Shown here piece after piece: positions 16,091 to 23,527 of a stretch of DNA of 64,000 nucleotides. The notes under the pieces are model-generated. The model was given only the letters and a program-made list of their open reading frames with translations, was not told where the DNA came from and did not search any database. The translations under genes and the position numbers were made by a program. The stretch's first letter is position 1. Each line of letters starts with the position of its first letter. This stretch comes from CBDBJR01 sp965206445 (lineage in GTDB: Bacteria; Pseudomonadota; Gammaproteobacteria; Arenicellales; Poriferihabitantaceae). The DNA lies in the NCBI GenBank assembly GCA_965206445.1, contig CBDBJR010000002.1, positions 806,001-870,000 on the forward strand, given 5' to 3'.

Positions 16091-16124
16091 CACCTCCCGT
16101 CGCGATTACCCGCTACGGGAGGTG
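16091..16124. terminator. Perfect 10-bp inverted repeat between convergent genes
   Basis: CACCTCCCGT (16091-16100) pairs with ACGGGAGGTG (16115-16124) around a 14-nt loop. It sits between moaA (plus strand) and the histone-like gene (minus strand), where a shared terminator is expected. No T run follows on either strand, so factor-independent termination is uncertain; it may instead stabilise mRNA 3' ends. Confidence 0.5.
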
Positions 16125-16150
16125 AGGTTGATGCGCCCTGCGGCCGAAGA

Positions 16151-16582
16151 TCAGGACGGAGGCTCGATCTTCATTCCGGCCTTTTTCTTGGCGGCTTTTT
16201 TGCGCGTGGCTTTCTTTTTGGCGGCCTTTTTCTTGGCAGCCTTTTTCTTGGTGGCCTTTTTCTTGGTGGCCTTTTTCTTGGCGACCTTTTTCTTGGCGAC
16301 CTTTTTCTTGGCAGCCTTTTTCTTGGCGACCTTTTTCTTGGCAGCCTTTTTCTTGGCAGCCTTTTTCTTGGCGACCTTTTTCTTGGTGGCCTTTTTCTTG
16401 GCGACCTTTTTCTTGGCGACCTTTTTCTTGGTGACCTTTTTCTTGGCGACCTTTTTCTTGGCGACCTTTTTCTTGGCGACCTTTTTCTTGGCAGCCTTTT
16501 TCTTGGTCGCTTTTTTCCCGGTTACTTTACCAGCCGTTTTTTTGCTGGTCTTTTTCTTGGTTACCTTCTTTTTTTTGGCCAT
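16151..16582 (-). CDS. Lysine-rich histone H1-like repeat protein
   Basis: A 143-residue, extremely basic protein made almost wholly of about 22 KKxxK pentapeptides (KKAAK, KKVAK, KKATK), with a short unique head (MAKKKKVTKKKTSKK) and tail (AGMKIEPPS). This resembles the C-terminal domain of eukaryotic histone H1 and the bacterial H1-like proteins (AlgP/HctB type), which bind DNA nonspecifically. The coding DNA is a 15-nt repeat, so repeat number probably varies between strains. The start ATG at 16582 has GAGGT upstream. A long open frame on the opposite strand is a by-product of the repeat. Confidence 0.8.
   Translation of the reverse strand: MAKKKKVTKKKTSKKTAGKVTGKKATKKKAAKKKVAKKKVAKKKVAKKKVTKKKVAKKKVAKKKATKKKVAKKKAAKKKAAKKKVAKKKAAKKKVAKKKVAKKKATKKKATKKKAAKKKAAKKKATRKKAAKKKAGMKIEPPS
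16155..16550. repeat. 15-nt coding repeat array in the histone-like gene
   Basis: On the plus strand the stretch reads as repeated CTTTTTCTTGGCGAC-like 15-mers with variation at GCGAC, GCAGC and GGTGGC, coding for KKxxK pentapeptides on the minus strand. About 22 units are present. Arrays like this expand and contract by slippage. Confidence 0.8.
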
Positions 16583-16991
16583 CGGTAGTACCTCATCAAT
16601 CGTTGGTGGTGAAATTTTAAAATCCTGTCAGGATTCAGAATCAGAGAAAAAAAAAGTGAAACACAGTGTAATATACGGATATGGTTGCAAGCATTACTCG
16701 TCTGTGGATTTGCCTGGACATCAAGTTGACAACAGTGTCGCTTATCTATCCGAATTATACCAGCCTCGGTATTTCGGAAACTATGATATCTGCGGTTTAA
16801 TGTCAATGATTTTTTTTGAAAAACGTGACAGGAATGATAATTATGTATTTGGCGTGTGTCGCAACGCACAGACTATTTTAGCGGAGATCGTGTCATACTG
16901 TGACTGAAACTGGTTATGCTGTCAGGTGCATACGGGGTTTTATGTCTCGGTGTTTTGTATACTCGCTCGATTTGCAGCCAGGCCATCGAGA

Positions 16992-17008
16992 TTGGTGTAA
17001 TATACCAA
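16992..17008. promoter_or_regulatory. Palindromic operator candidate upstream of fabA
   Basis: TTGGT (16992-16996) and ACCAA (17004-17008) form an inverted repeat around GTAATAT, ending one base before the -35 box of the fabA promoter. Position and symmetry suggest a transcription factor site. FadR or FabR type control is plausible by analogy with other fabA genes, but the sequence does not identify the regulator. Confidence 0.45.
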
Positions 17009-17009
17009 C

Positions 17010-17038
17010 TTGCCATACATGCTTCCGCATTCTATTAT
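17010..17038 (+). promoter_or_regulatory. Sigma-70 promoter of fabA
   Basis: TTGCCA (17010-17015) and TATTAT (17033-17038) are separated by exactly 17 nt, and the -10 box ends 29 nt before the fabA ATG. This is one of the best promoter matches in the window. Confidence 0.65.
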
Positions 17039-17067
17039 AACCTCCAATAACCCCGGCGATCGATCAA

Positions 17068-17589
17068 ATGCAGATACCGTGCAAAAGTCAATATTCCAAA
17101 GAAGAGTTGCTGTTATGCGGTCATGGCAAGCTGTTTGGCTGTGGCAATGCGCAGTTGCCATTGCAGTATATGCTGATGTTCGATCGCATTGTGCATATCG
17201 ATGCCGATGGCGGTAAATACCACAAGGGGGCGTCGATTGCGGAGCTCGATATCTGCCCCGAGCTCTGGTTTTTCGATTGCCACTTTAAGGGCGACCCGGT
17301 CATGCCCGGCTGTCTCGGTTTGGATGCGCTATGGCAACTGGTCGGCTTCTCGCTCGGTTGGCGGGGCTGTAAAGGGCGGGGGCGCGCTTTGGGGGCGGGG
17401 AAAATTAAATTCTCCGGGCAAATTACGCCGGCCAACCGCAAGGTGCGATATTATATTGATTTTAAGCGTGTGATCAGGCGCAAGCTGGTAATGGGAATAG
17501 CCGACGGGCGGGTAGAGGTCGACGGCGCTGTCGTATACCATTGCGATGATCTTCGGGTGGGTTTGTTTCAGAGCATAGAGACATTTTGA
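17068..17589 (+). CDS. fabA: 3-hydroxydecanoyl-ACP dehydratase/isomerase
   Basis: A 173-residue hot-dog-fold enzyme that dehydrates 3-hydroxydecanoyl-ACP and isomerises trans-2- to cis-3-decenoyl-ACP, the branch point for unsaturated fatty acids. The active-site histidine is H72 (DCHFKGDPVMPG) and the aspartate is D86 (GCLGLDALWQ). Length and the FabA-specific GCLGLDALWQ distinguish it from FabZ. It is followed 135 nt later by fabB, its obligate partner, and has its own clear promoter with a palindrome upstream. Confidence 0.96.
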   Translation: MQIPCKSQYSKEELLLCGHGKLFGCGNAQLPLQYMLMFDRIVHIDADGGKYHKGASIAELDICPELWFFDCHFKGDPVMPGCLGLDALWQLVGFSLGWRGCKGRGRALGAGKIKFSGQITPANRKVRYYIDFKRVIRRKLVMGIADGRVEVDGAVVYHCDDLRVGLFQSIETF

Positions 17590-17724
17590 TGCTGCTGTCG
17601 CTGCCCACCGGGGTGAATCCGAACCTGATGACGTGCCGGGGCATTCGGTTTTATGTCGGACGCCTGCTCTGTGGCAAGCGGGCGAGCGGCGGTTGGATGG
17701 CATGTTTGCCGGGGTGTTGACGTA

Positions 17725-18942
17725 ATGAGAAGAGTGGTTATTACCGGTTACGGTATTGTTTCCAGTTTGGGGAACAATAAAGAAGCGGTTTTACAATCGC
17801 TGTACAACGGTGATTCGGGCATCGTCCGGTCGGAGAAATATGCCGAGCTGGGTATGCGAAGCCGAGTGCACGGTGCTATCGATATCGATCCCGCAGCGCT
17901 GATCGAGCGCAAATATTATCGCTTCATGGGGGATGCGGCGGCGTACAGCTATATCGCAATGGGCGAGGCAATTCAGCATGCGCAACTGCCGCCGCAGCTG
18001 ATTTCCTCCGAGCGCACCGGTGCATTGTTCGGTACCGGCGGCGCATCGCCGGAAAATATCGTCCTGGCGGCGGATACACTCAGGCAGCGCGGGGTCCGTC
18101 GGGTAGGCCCGTACATGGTGACCAGAACCATGGCGAGTACGGTACAGGCGTGTGTCGGCACGGCGTACAAAATCAAGGGTGTATCGTATTCTATCAGCTC
18201 CGCCTGCGCGACCAGCGCGCATTGTATCGGCCACGGTGCGGAATTGATTCAGATGGGCAAGCAGGATCTGATATTTGCCGGCGGCGGTGAGGAGCTGCAC
18301 TGGGCATTGTCGGTGATGTTCGACGGTATGGGGGCGATGTCCTCTAATTTTAACGACAATCCCGGGCTGGCTTCGCGCCCCTATGATGCGGACCGAGACG
18401 GCTTTGTCATATCCGGTGGCGCCGGGATTGTGGTGTTGGAGTCCCTGGAGCATGCACAAAAGCGCGGTGTGCCGATTATTGCCGAGCTGGTCGGCTACGG
18501 CGCCACGTCTGACGGCTATGATATGGTCAAGCCGTCGGGTGAAGGGGCGGTCCGGTGTATGCGTCAGGCACTGCAGGGCGTGGCGCCGCCGATACAATAT
18601 ATAAATACGCATGGAACCAGTACGCCGGCCGGAGACGTCATAGAACTGGAGGCGATCAAACAGGCGCTGGGCGAGCACGACCCGTGGATCAGTTCAACCA
18701 AATCACTGAGTGGGCACGCCCTGGGGGCGGCGGGTGTGAACGAGTCGATTTATACCCTGTTGATGATGCAATCCGGTTTTGTTTCGGCTTCGGCGAATGT
18801 GCATACGCTCGATGCGGCCGCACAGGGCCATAAAATTGCGACCGAGCGGGTCGATGACGTCGATTTGCAGCTGGCGATGAGCAATAGTTTTGGTTTTGGC
18901 GGCACCAATTGCTCGCTGGTGTTTGCAAAATGGCGTGACTAG
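17725..18942 (+). CDS. fabB: 3-oxoacyl-ACP synthase I
   Basis: A 405-residue condensing enzyme that elongates the cis-3-decenoyl-ACP made by FabA. The Cys-His-His triad is C161 (SSACATSAHC), H296 (NTHGTSTPAGD) and H331 (SLSGHALGAAG), with K326 nearby. The length equals that of E. coli FabB. The ATG at 17725 (MRRVVITGYG) is chosen because the residues encoded upstream, back to 17653, have no family similarity. Together with fabA it defines the anaerobic-type unsaturated fatty acid pathway of gammaproteobacteria. Confidence 0.95.
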   Translation: MRRVVITGYGIVSSLGNNKEAVLQSLYNGDSGIVRSEKYAELGMRSRVHGAIDIDPAALIERKYYRFMGDAAAYSYIAMGEAIQHAQLPPQLISSERTGALFGTGGASPENIVLAADTLRQRGVRRVGPYMVTRTMASTVQACVGTAYKIKGVSYSISSACATSAHCIGHGAELIQMGKQDLIFAGGGEELHWALSVMFDGMGAMSSNFNDNPGLASRPYDADRDGFVISGGAGIVVLESLEHAQKRGVPIIAELVGYGATSDGYDMVKPSGEGAVRCMRQALQGVAPPIQYINTHGTSTPAGDVIELEAIKQALGEHDPWISSTKSLSGHALGAAGVNESIYTLLMMQSGFVSASANVHTLDAAAQGHKIATERVDDVDLQLAMSNSFGFGGTNCSLVFAKWRD

Positions 18943-20050
18943 CACGGATGGCACACCAGCGCCGTCAGGTGAACACAGCGGGCAACAGCGGATAATCGTC
19001 TGGCTGGTTTGCTGTAGCCTGGCGGTGTTTTGTATGATGGTTTTAGGCGCCGCCGTCAGGCTGACCGGCTCGGGCCTGTCAATGGTTGACTGGCGGCCGC
19101 TATTGGGCGTTCTGCCGCCGCTGAACGACACCGGGTGGCACGTCGCGTTCGATCGGTATCGGCAATTTCCCGAGTTTCGCTTGCTCAACCCGACTATGTC
19201 GCTGGCCGGGTTCAAGTTTATCTTCTTGATGGAATATGCACACCGAATACTGGGCCGACTGATTGGTCTGGTGTTTCTGGTGCCGCTGGCGGTGTTGTCG
19301 TGGCGGAAACGGCTCGCGTATGCATCGCTGCTGCGGCTGTGGCTGGTATTCATACTCGGCGGGCTGCAAGGGCTGATCGGCTGGTACATGGTCAAAAGCG
19401 GCCTGGTGGATGTGCCGCATGTCAGTCAGTATCGCCTCGTCCTGCACTTTATGCTCGCCATCGTTATCTATCTGCTGTTAGTGCGCACCCTGCTGGGCCT
19501 GGCCTATGCCGGCAACGTGGCGCACCACAGGCCAGACCGGTGTCGGGTGCGCGGTCTGAATACGCAGGGCCGGCTGGTGCTGGGGGTCTTGCTGCTGCTG
19601 CTGGCAAGCGGGGCAATGGTCGCCGGCACCAAGGCCGGTTTTATCTATAACACCTATCCGAAGATGGGCGCCGATTGGCTGCCGGTGATGTCGATGCGGC
19701 TGCCGTGGTGGAAGCATCTGTTTGAAAACCCGGTGTTGATCCAGTTTGTCCACCGCTGGCTGGCGCTGGTGGTGCTGGCGATGCTGGTGTTTTATGCGGC
19801 GCGTGTGTTTGTTCTGGACCGAAGGGCTGCTGCACGGCGGCTTGCGGTGCTGCTGCTGCTGGTCGGCATCGCTCAGGCCGGTCTGGGCGTGCTAACGTTG
19901 ATCAATCGCGTTCCGGTTCTGTTGGGCGTCCTGCATCAGGCCGGCGCTGTTTTGCTTTTGACCGTCCTGACTGCCGTTTGGTGTTTGTATCTGCCGCCCA
20001 TTCGCAGTTGGCCGGAACGCCGTGCCGCACGAATACACGCGCAGCCATAG
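18935..20050 (+). CDS. Heme A synthase (COX15/CtaA family)
   Basis: A polytopic membrane enzyme of about 371 residues that hydroxylates heme O to heme A for aa3-type cytochrome oxidase. Conserved residues are E100 and H103 (EYAHRILGR) and the heme-ligand histidines in LHFMLA, FVHRWLALV and LHQAGA, each in a predicted transmembrane helix; about eight helices are visible. I use GTG 18935, overlapping the fabB stop by 8 nt. A start further back would lie inside fabB, and the next ATG would cut into the first helix. No other oxidase assembly gene is adjacent. Confidence 0.88.
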   Translation: MTSTDGTPAPSGEHSGQQRIIVWLVCCSLAVFCMMVLGAAVRLTGSGLSMVDWRPLLGVLPPLNDTGWHVAFDRYRQFPEFRLLNPTMSLAGFKFIFLMEYAHRILGRLIGLVFLVPLAVLSWRKRLAYASLLRLWLVFILGGLQGLIGWYMVKSGLVDVPHVSQYRLVLHFMLAIVIYLLLVRTLLGLAYAGNVAHHRPDRCRVRGLNTQGRLVLGVLLLLLASGAMVAGTKAGFIYNTYPKMGADWLPVMSMRLPWWKHLFENPVLIQFVHRWLALVVLAMLVFYAARVFVLDRRAAARRLAVLLLLVGIAQAGLGVLTLINRVPVLLGVLHQAGAVLLLTVLTAVWCLYLPPIRSWPERRAARIHAQP

Positions 20051-20182
20051 TCGTATGCATCCGACGCAGTGCGCTGCGCCTGCGCGCTGCCCACGCCGAA
20101 AACGATTGCAGCCGGGCCGTCGCAGCCGGACTGGGTGTGCGCCGCCGAGCGCCGGCGACGGATGCGCTCGATTGAGGTTCTG

Positions 20183-20809
20183 TCATAGCCGGTACGCGGT
20201 TGAGAGCATGATTTTTGCCCCGATGCGCATCAGACCCTTGACCGGCCCGGGCAGCTCGGCGGCCCCTGCCTGGATGGCCTGGTCGGCGTGACGTTGTTCA
20301 TCACGCCGCATGTGCTCGACAATTTCCCGACTGCGCAGATCAGACTCAGGCAGCCGGCCGAGGTGACCCTGCAAGTGTTCTACCACTTGACGCTCGGTTT
20401 CGGCGACCAGGCCGAGGTTCCATCTGTCGCCGAGCAGGCCGGCAACACTGCCGAGCACGAATGCGCTGCCGTACCACACCGGATTGAGCAGGCTGGTGCG
20501 CCCGCCGAGCTCTTGCAGCCGCTGCTCACACCAGGCCAGGTGATCGACTTCCTCATCGGCGGCGGCGCGCATCTGGGTCTGTAAATCGTCTTTTGCTGCC
20601 GTCAGTGCCTGGCTTTGATATAATGCCTGAGCGCAGATTTCGCCCACGTGATTGACCCGCATATAACGCCCGGACGCCCGTTTTTGCCGCTCGCTGAAGT
20701 CGGCCCCGTCCCGGCTCGATGCGGGGTAGTCCCGCTTCGCCGCCGGCCTGGCGAACAAGGTGGACAGTGCCTCCGACATCGTCATCAGGCAGCGGTCGAG
20801 TTTGCGCAT
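20183..20809 (-). CDS. coq7: Demethoxyubiquinone hydroxylase Coq7
   Basis: A 208-residue di-iron monooxygenase that performs the last ring hydroxylation in ubiquinone synthesis at the membrane. Iron-ligand motifs are HVGEICAQALYQ, ADEEVDHLAWCEQ, ETERQVVEHL and DEQRHAD, in the family's order. I take ATG 20809 (MRKLDRCLMT); a GTG 18 nt upstream and a frame open to 20929 are alternatives, and no clear Shine-Dalgarno sequence decides. It is divergent from glcD. Confidence 0.9.
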   Translation of the reverse strand: MRKLDRCLMTMSEALSTLFARPAAKRDYPASSRDGADFSERQKRASGRYMRVNHVGEICAQALYQSQALTAAKDDLQTQMRAAADEEVDHLAWCEQRLQELGGRTSLLNPVWYGSAFVLGSVAGLLGDRWNLGLVAETERQVVEHLQGHLGRLPESDLRSREIVEHMRRDEQRHADQAIQAGAAELPGPVKGLMRIGAKIMLSTAYRL

Positions 20810-20992
20810 GGGGGGGTCGGTGGGCACGGTATACTCGCAGGTCGATTCGAAGCTGTTTTTGCATAATCGGGCGACTGCCGCCGATTGCATCGACAGGCAG
20901 TGCATCACCGTCGGCAACCAGGCAATCAACCCGGTCGAACTGGGTTAAAATCTACCACGAAATGATAGTCCATATCACAGCAGGATGAAACG

Positions 20993-22453
20993 ATGGCGCT
21001 GAACCAATCTGAATTGGCCGACCGGTTCCGGCGGGTGCTGCCGCATACGCATGTGATCGATCAGCCGAGCTCACTGCGCGTCTATGAATCCGATGGCTTG
21101 AGCGCCTATCGTCAGCAGCCGCTGCTGGTTGTGCTGCCGCAAACGGTCGGACAAGTGCAGGCGATTACGCGGATTTGCCGTGAGCACGCGGTTCCGATCG
21201 TCAGTCGTGGTGCCGGCACCAGCCTGTCGGGGGGGGCATTGCCGCACGCCGAGGGCATCGTTCTGAGTCTGGAGAAGATGAACCGCATATTGACGGTGGA
21301 TGTCGTCAACCGGGTGGCCAGCGTACAACCCGGCACCCGTAACCTGGCTATTTCACAGGCGGTTACGCATCACGGGCTGTACTATGCCCCCGACCCTTCT
21401 TCGCAGATTATCTGCTCGATTGGCGGTAACGTGGCGGAGAATGCCGGCGGGGTACACTGCCTGAAATACGGCTTGACCCTGCACAACGTCGTCAGCCTTA
21501 AAGTGGTGACCATCGATGGTGATTTGATCACGCTGGGCGGGAACCGGCTGGATGCGCCGGGGTTTGATCTGCTGGCGTTGATGATCGGCTCCGAAGGCAT
21601 GCTGGGCATTGTGGTCGAAGTGGAGGTAAAACTGCTGCCGATTCCGGAGGCGGTCAGCGTGTTGATGGGCGTATTCGATTCGGTCGAGCGGGCCAGCGAC
21701 AGTGTCGCTGCGATCATCGCTCACGGCATCATCCCGGCCGGAATTGAAATGATGGATAATCCCGCGATACGCGCAGTCGAGCAGTTTGTCAACGCCGGTT
21801 ATCCGGTGGACGCGGCCGCAGTCCTGCTGTGCGAGCTCGACGGTATCGTGGAGGAGGTCGAGCAGCAGAGCGAACAGGTCAACCGCATCCTGCTCGAGCA
21901 CGGTGCCGGCGAGGTGCGCCGGGCGGCAGACGAGGCGGAACGTGCGCTGTTTTGGTCCGGCAGGAAAGCGGCCTTTCCGGCGGTGGGCCGTCTATCGCCC
22001 GATTACTATTGTATCGATGGCACGATTCCCCGCAAATCGCTGGGCCATGTGCTGGCGGAAATCACCCGGCTGTCGGCCGAGCATGGGCTGCGGGTGGCGA
22101 ATGTGTTTCACGCCGGCGACGGTAATTTGCACCCGTTGATTCTGTATGATGCCAGGATTGCCGGTGCGCTCGAACGCGCCGAACGGCTGGGCAGCCGGAT
22201 TCTTGAGCTGTGCATTCGGGTCGGCGGTACGATTACCGGTGAGCACGGGGTGGGGGTCGAAAAAATGGGCGAAATGTGCGTGCAGTTCAGCGATGCCGAG
22301 CGCGAACAGTTCGATCGCGTGCGGCAGGCGTTCGATCCGCATCGATTGTTGAATCCGGGAAAAATGCTCCCGACTCTGGCGCGCTGTGCCGAACACAACG
22401 CCATGCATGTACATGCCGGCGAGCTGCCCTTCCCGCAGGTCGAGCGGTTGTGA
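20993..22453 (+). CDS. glcD: Glycolate oxidase FAD-linked subunit
   Basis: A 486-residue FAD-linked oxidase that, with GlcE and GlcF, oxidises glycolate to glyoxylate and passes electrons to the quinone pool. The PCMH FAD-binding domain is at about 35-215 (SRGAGTSLSGGALP near 65-80), followed by the FAD-oxidase C-terminal domain with FHAGDGNLHP and TGEHGVG. AGGAT lies 10 nt before the ATG. It is the first gene of glcDEF; glcE begins 2 nt after its stop. Confidence 0.93.
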   Translation: MALNQSELADRFRRVLPHTHVIDQPSSLRVYESDGLSAYRQQPLLVVLPQTVGQVQAITRICREHAVPIVSRGAGTSLSGGALPHAEGIVLSLEKMNRILTVDVVNRVASVQPGTRNLAISQAVTHHGLYYAPDPSSQIICSIGGNVAENAGGVHCLKYGLTLHNVVSLKVVTIDGDLITLGGNRLDAPGFDLLALMIGSEGMLGIVVEVEVKLLPIPEAVSVLMGVFDSVERASDSVAAIIAHGIIPAGIEMMDNPAIRAVEQFVNAGYPVDAAAVLLCELDGIVEEVEQQSEQVNRILLEHGAGEVRRAADEAERALFWSGRKAAFPAVGRLSPDYYCIDGTIPRKSLGHVLAEITRLSAEHGLRVANVFHAGDGNLHPLILYDARIAGALERAERLGSRILELCIRVGGTITGEHGVGVEKMGEMCVQFSDAEREQFDRVRQAFDPHRLLNPGKMLPTLARCAEHNAMHVHAGELPFPQVERL

Positions 22454-22455
22454 GT

Positions 22456-23526
22456 ATGCCGGATGCGTCCGAACAGGTGCTGGCTCGGCAGGTCTTGCAG
22501 GCGTATCGGCAGCGCCGGCCACTGATGATCTGCGGTGGCGGCAGCAAACTTTTTTATGGCCGCTGCTCGCCGCCGGATCTCGAGCGGCTGGATACCACCA
22601 TTCATTGCGGGGTTGTCGATTATGCGCCGGATGAATTGGTGATTACCGTGAAGGCGGGAACGCCGCTGCTGGAATTGCAGCAAACCCTCGCCCGGCAAGG
22701 CCAGATGCTCGGGTTTGAGCCGCCGTTATTCGGCCCGAGCGCGACCATCGGCGGCGCGGTCGCCAGCGGCCTGGCAGGGTGTGGACGGGCGTATCGGGGC
22801 GGGGTGCGGGATTTTATCCTGGGTGTCAAAATCCTCTCCGGGCGTGGTGACATCATGCGTTTCGGCGGTCAGGTTATGAAGAACGTGGCCGGATTCGATC
22901 TCTCCCGTCTGATGGCGGGCGCAATGGGTACGCTTGGCGTGCTGTTGGAGGTCAGTTTGCGCGTGCTGCCGCTGCCGGAGAGCGAATTGACGCTGCTTGT
23001 GCCCCACGCGGACGCGAACAGCGCCACTCGCTGGATGAATTGGGTCGCCAGGCGCGCACTGCCGGTATCCGCCACCGCCTGGTTTGACGGCGCTACCCGG
23101 GTGCGGTTGTCGGGCACCACAGCAAGTGTACACAGTACGATGCAGCAGCTAAACGGTCAGCCGGATGACGACGGCGAGGCTTTTTGGCAGCATGTGAACA
23201 ACCACACGCTGGGATTGTTTCAGACCCCGGTGCCGCTGATCAGAGTATTGCTGGCGACCGATAGTCCGGTTTTGCTGCACCGTTCGCCGTTATTGGTTGA
23301 TTGGGGCGGTGCGCAGCGCTGGTTAACCGATCAATCCGATATGGCGGCCATCAAGACGGAGATCGAGTCGGCCGGGGGCGAGTGGAGCCGGTTCAGAGGC
23401 GGCGACCGCTCGGGTGAGGTCTTCCCGGTGCCGGCGCCGGCAGTGATGCGGCTGCAAAAAAACCTGAAAGCCGCGTTTGACCCGGTCGGCATTTTAAATC
23501 CGGGCAGAATGTACCGCGAGTTATAA
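22456..23526 (+). CDS. glcE: Glycolate oxidase FAD-binding subunit
   Basis: A 356-residue FAD-binding subunit of glycolate oxidase. The N-terminal half is an FAD-binding PCMH domain (ICGGGSKLFYG, GPSATIGGAVASGLAG, NVAGFDLSRLMAGAMGTLG) and the C-terminus ends with FDPVGILNPGRMY. The ATG at 22456 follows the glcD stop by 2 nt; the open frame before it is out-of-frame glcD sequence. GlcE is required for the complex, alongside GlcD and GlcF. Confidence 0.92.
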   Translation: MPDASEQVLARQVLQAYRQRRPLMICGGGSKLFYGRCSPPDLERLDTTIHCGVVDYAPDELVITVKAGTPLLELQQTLARQGQMLGFEPPLFGPSATIGGAVASGLAGCGRAYRGGVRDFILGVKILSGRGDIMRFGGQVMKNVAGFDLSRLMAGAMGTLGVLLEVSLRVLPLPESELTLLVPHADANSATRWMNWVARRALPVSATAWFDGATRVRLSGTTASVHSTMQQLNGQPDDDGEAFWQHVNNHTLGLFQTPVPLIRVLLATDSPVLLHRSPLLVDWGGAQRWLTDQSDMAAIKTEIESAGGEWSRFRGGDRSGEVFPVPAPAVMRLQKNLKAAFDPVGILNPGRMYREL

Positions 23527-23527
23527 C

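Larger units (their letters stand above)
16583..17067. other. 485-nt AT-richer non-coding stretch between the histone-like gene and fabA
   Basis: This is visibly less GC-rich than its surroundings and carries no convincing gene on either strand. It holds the leader of the histone-like gene (minus strand), with a 13-nt palindrome ATCCTGTCAGGAT at 16622-16634, and the fabA promoter with an operator-like palindrome at its right end. The middle part (about 16640-16980) shows nothing I can assign. Confidence 0.6.

Noticed and set aside
16122..16907. 261-codon open frame on the plus strand, opposite the lysine-rich gene, reading as repeated FFLAxFFL
   Set aside because: It is the complement of the 15-nt KKxxK repeat; a hydrophobic repeat appears automatically. 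The minus-strand frame has a start with GAGGT and a sensible H1-like product.
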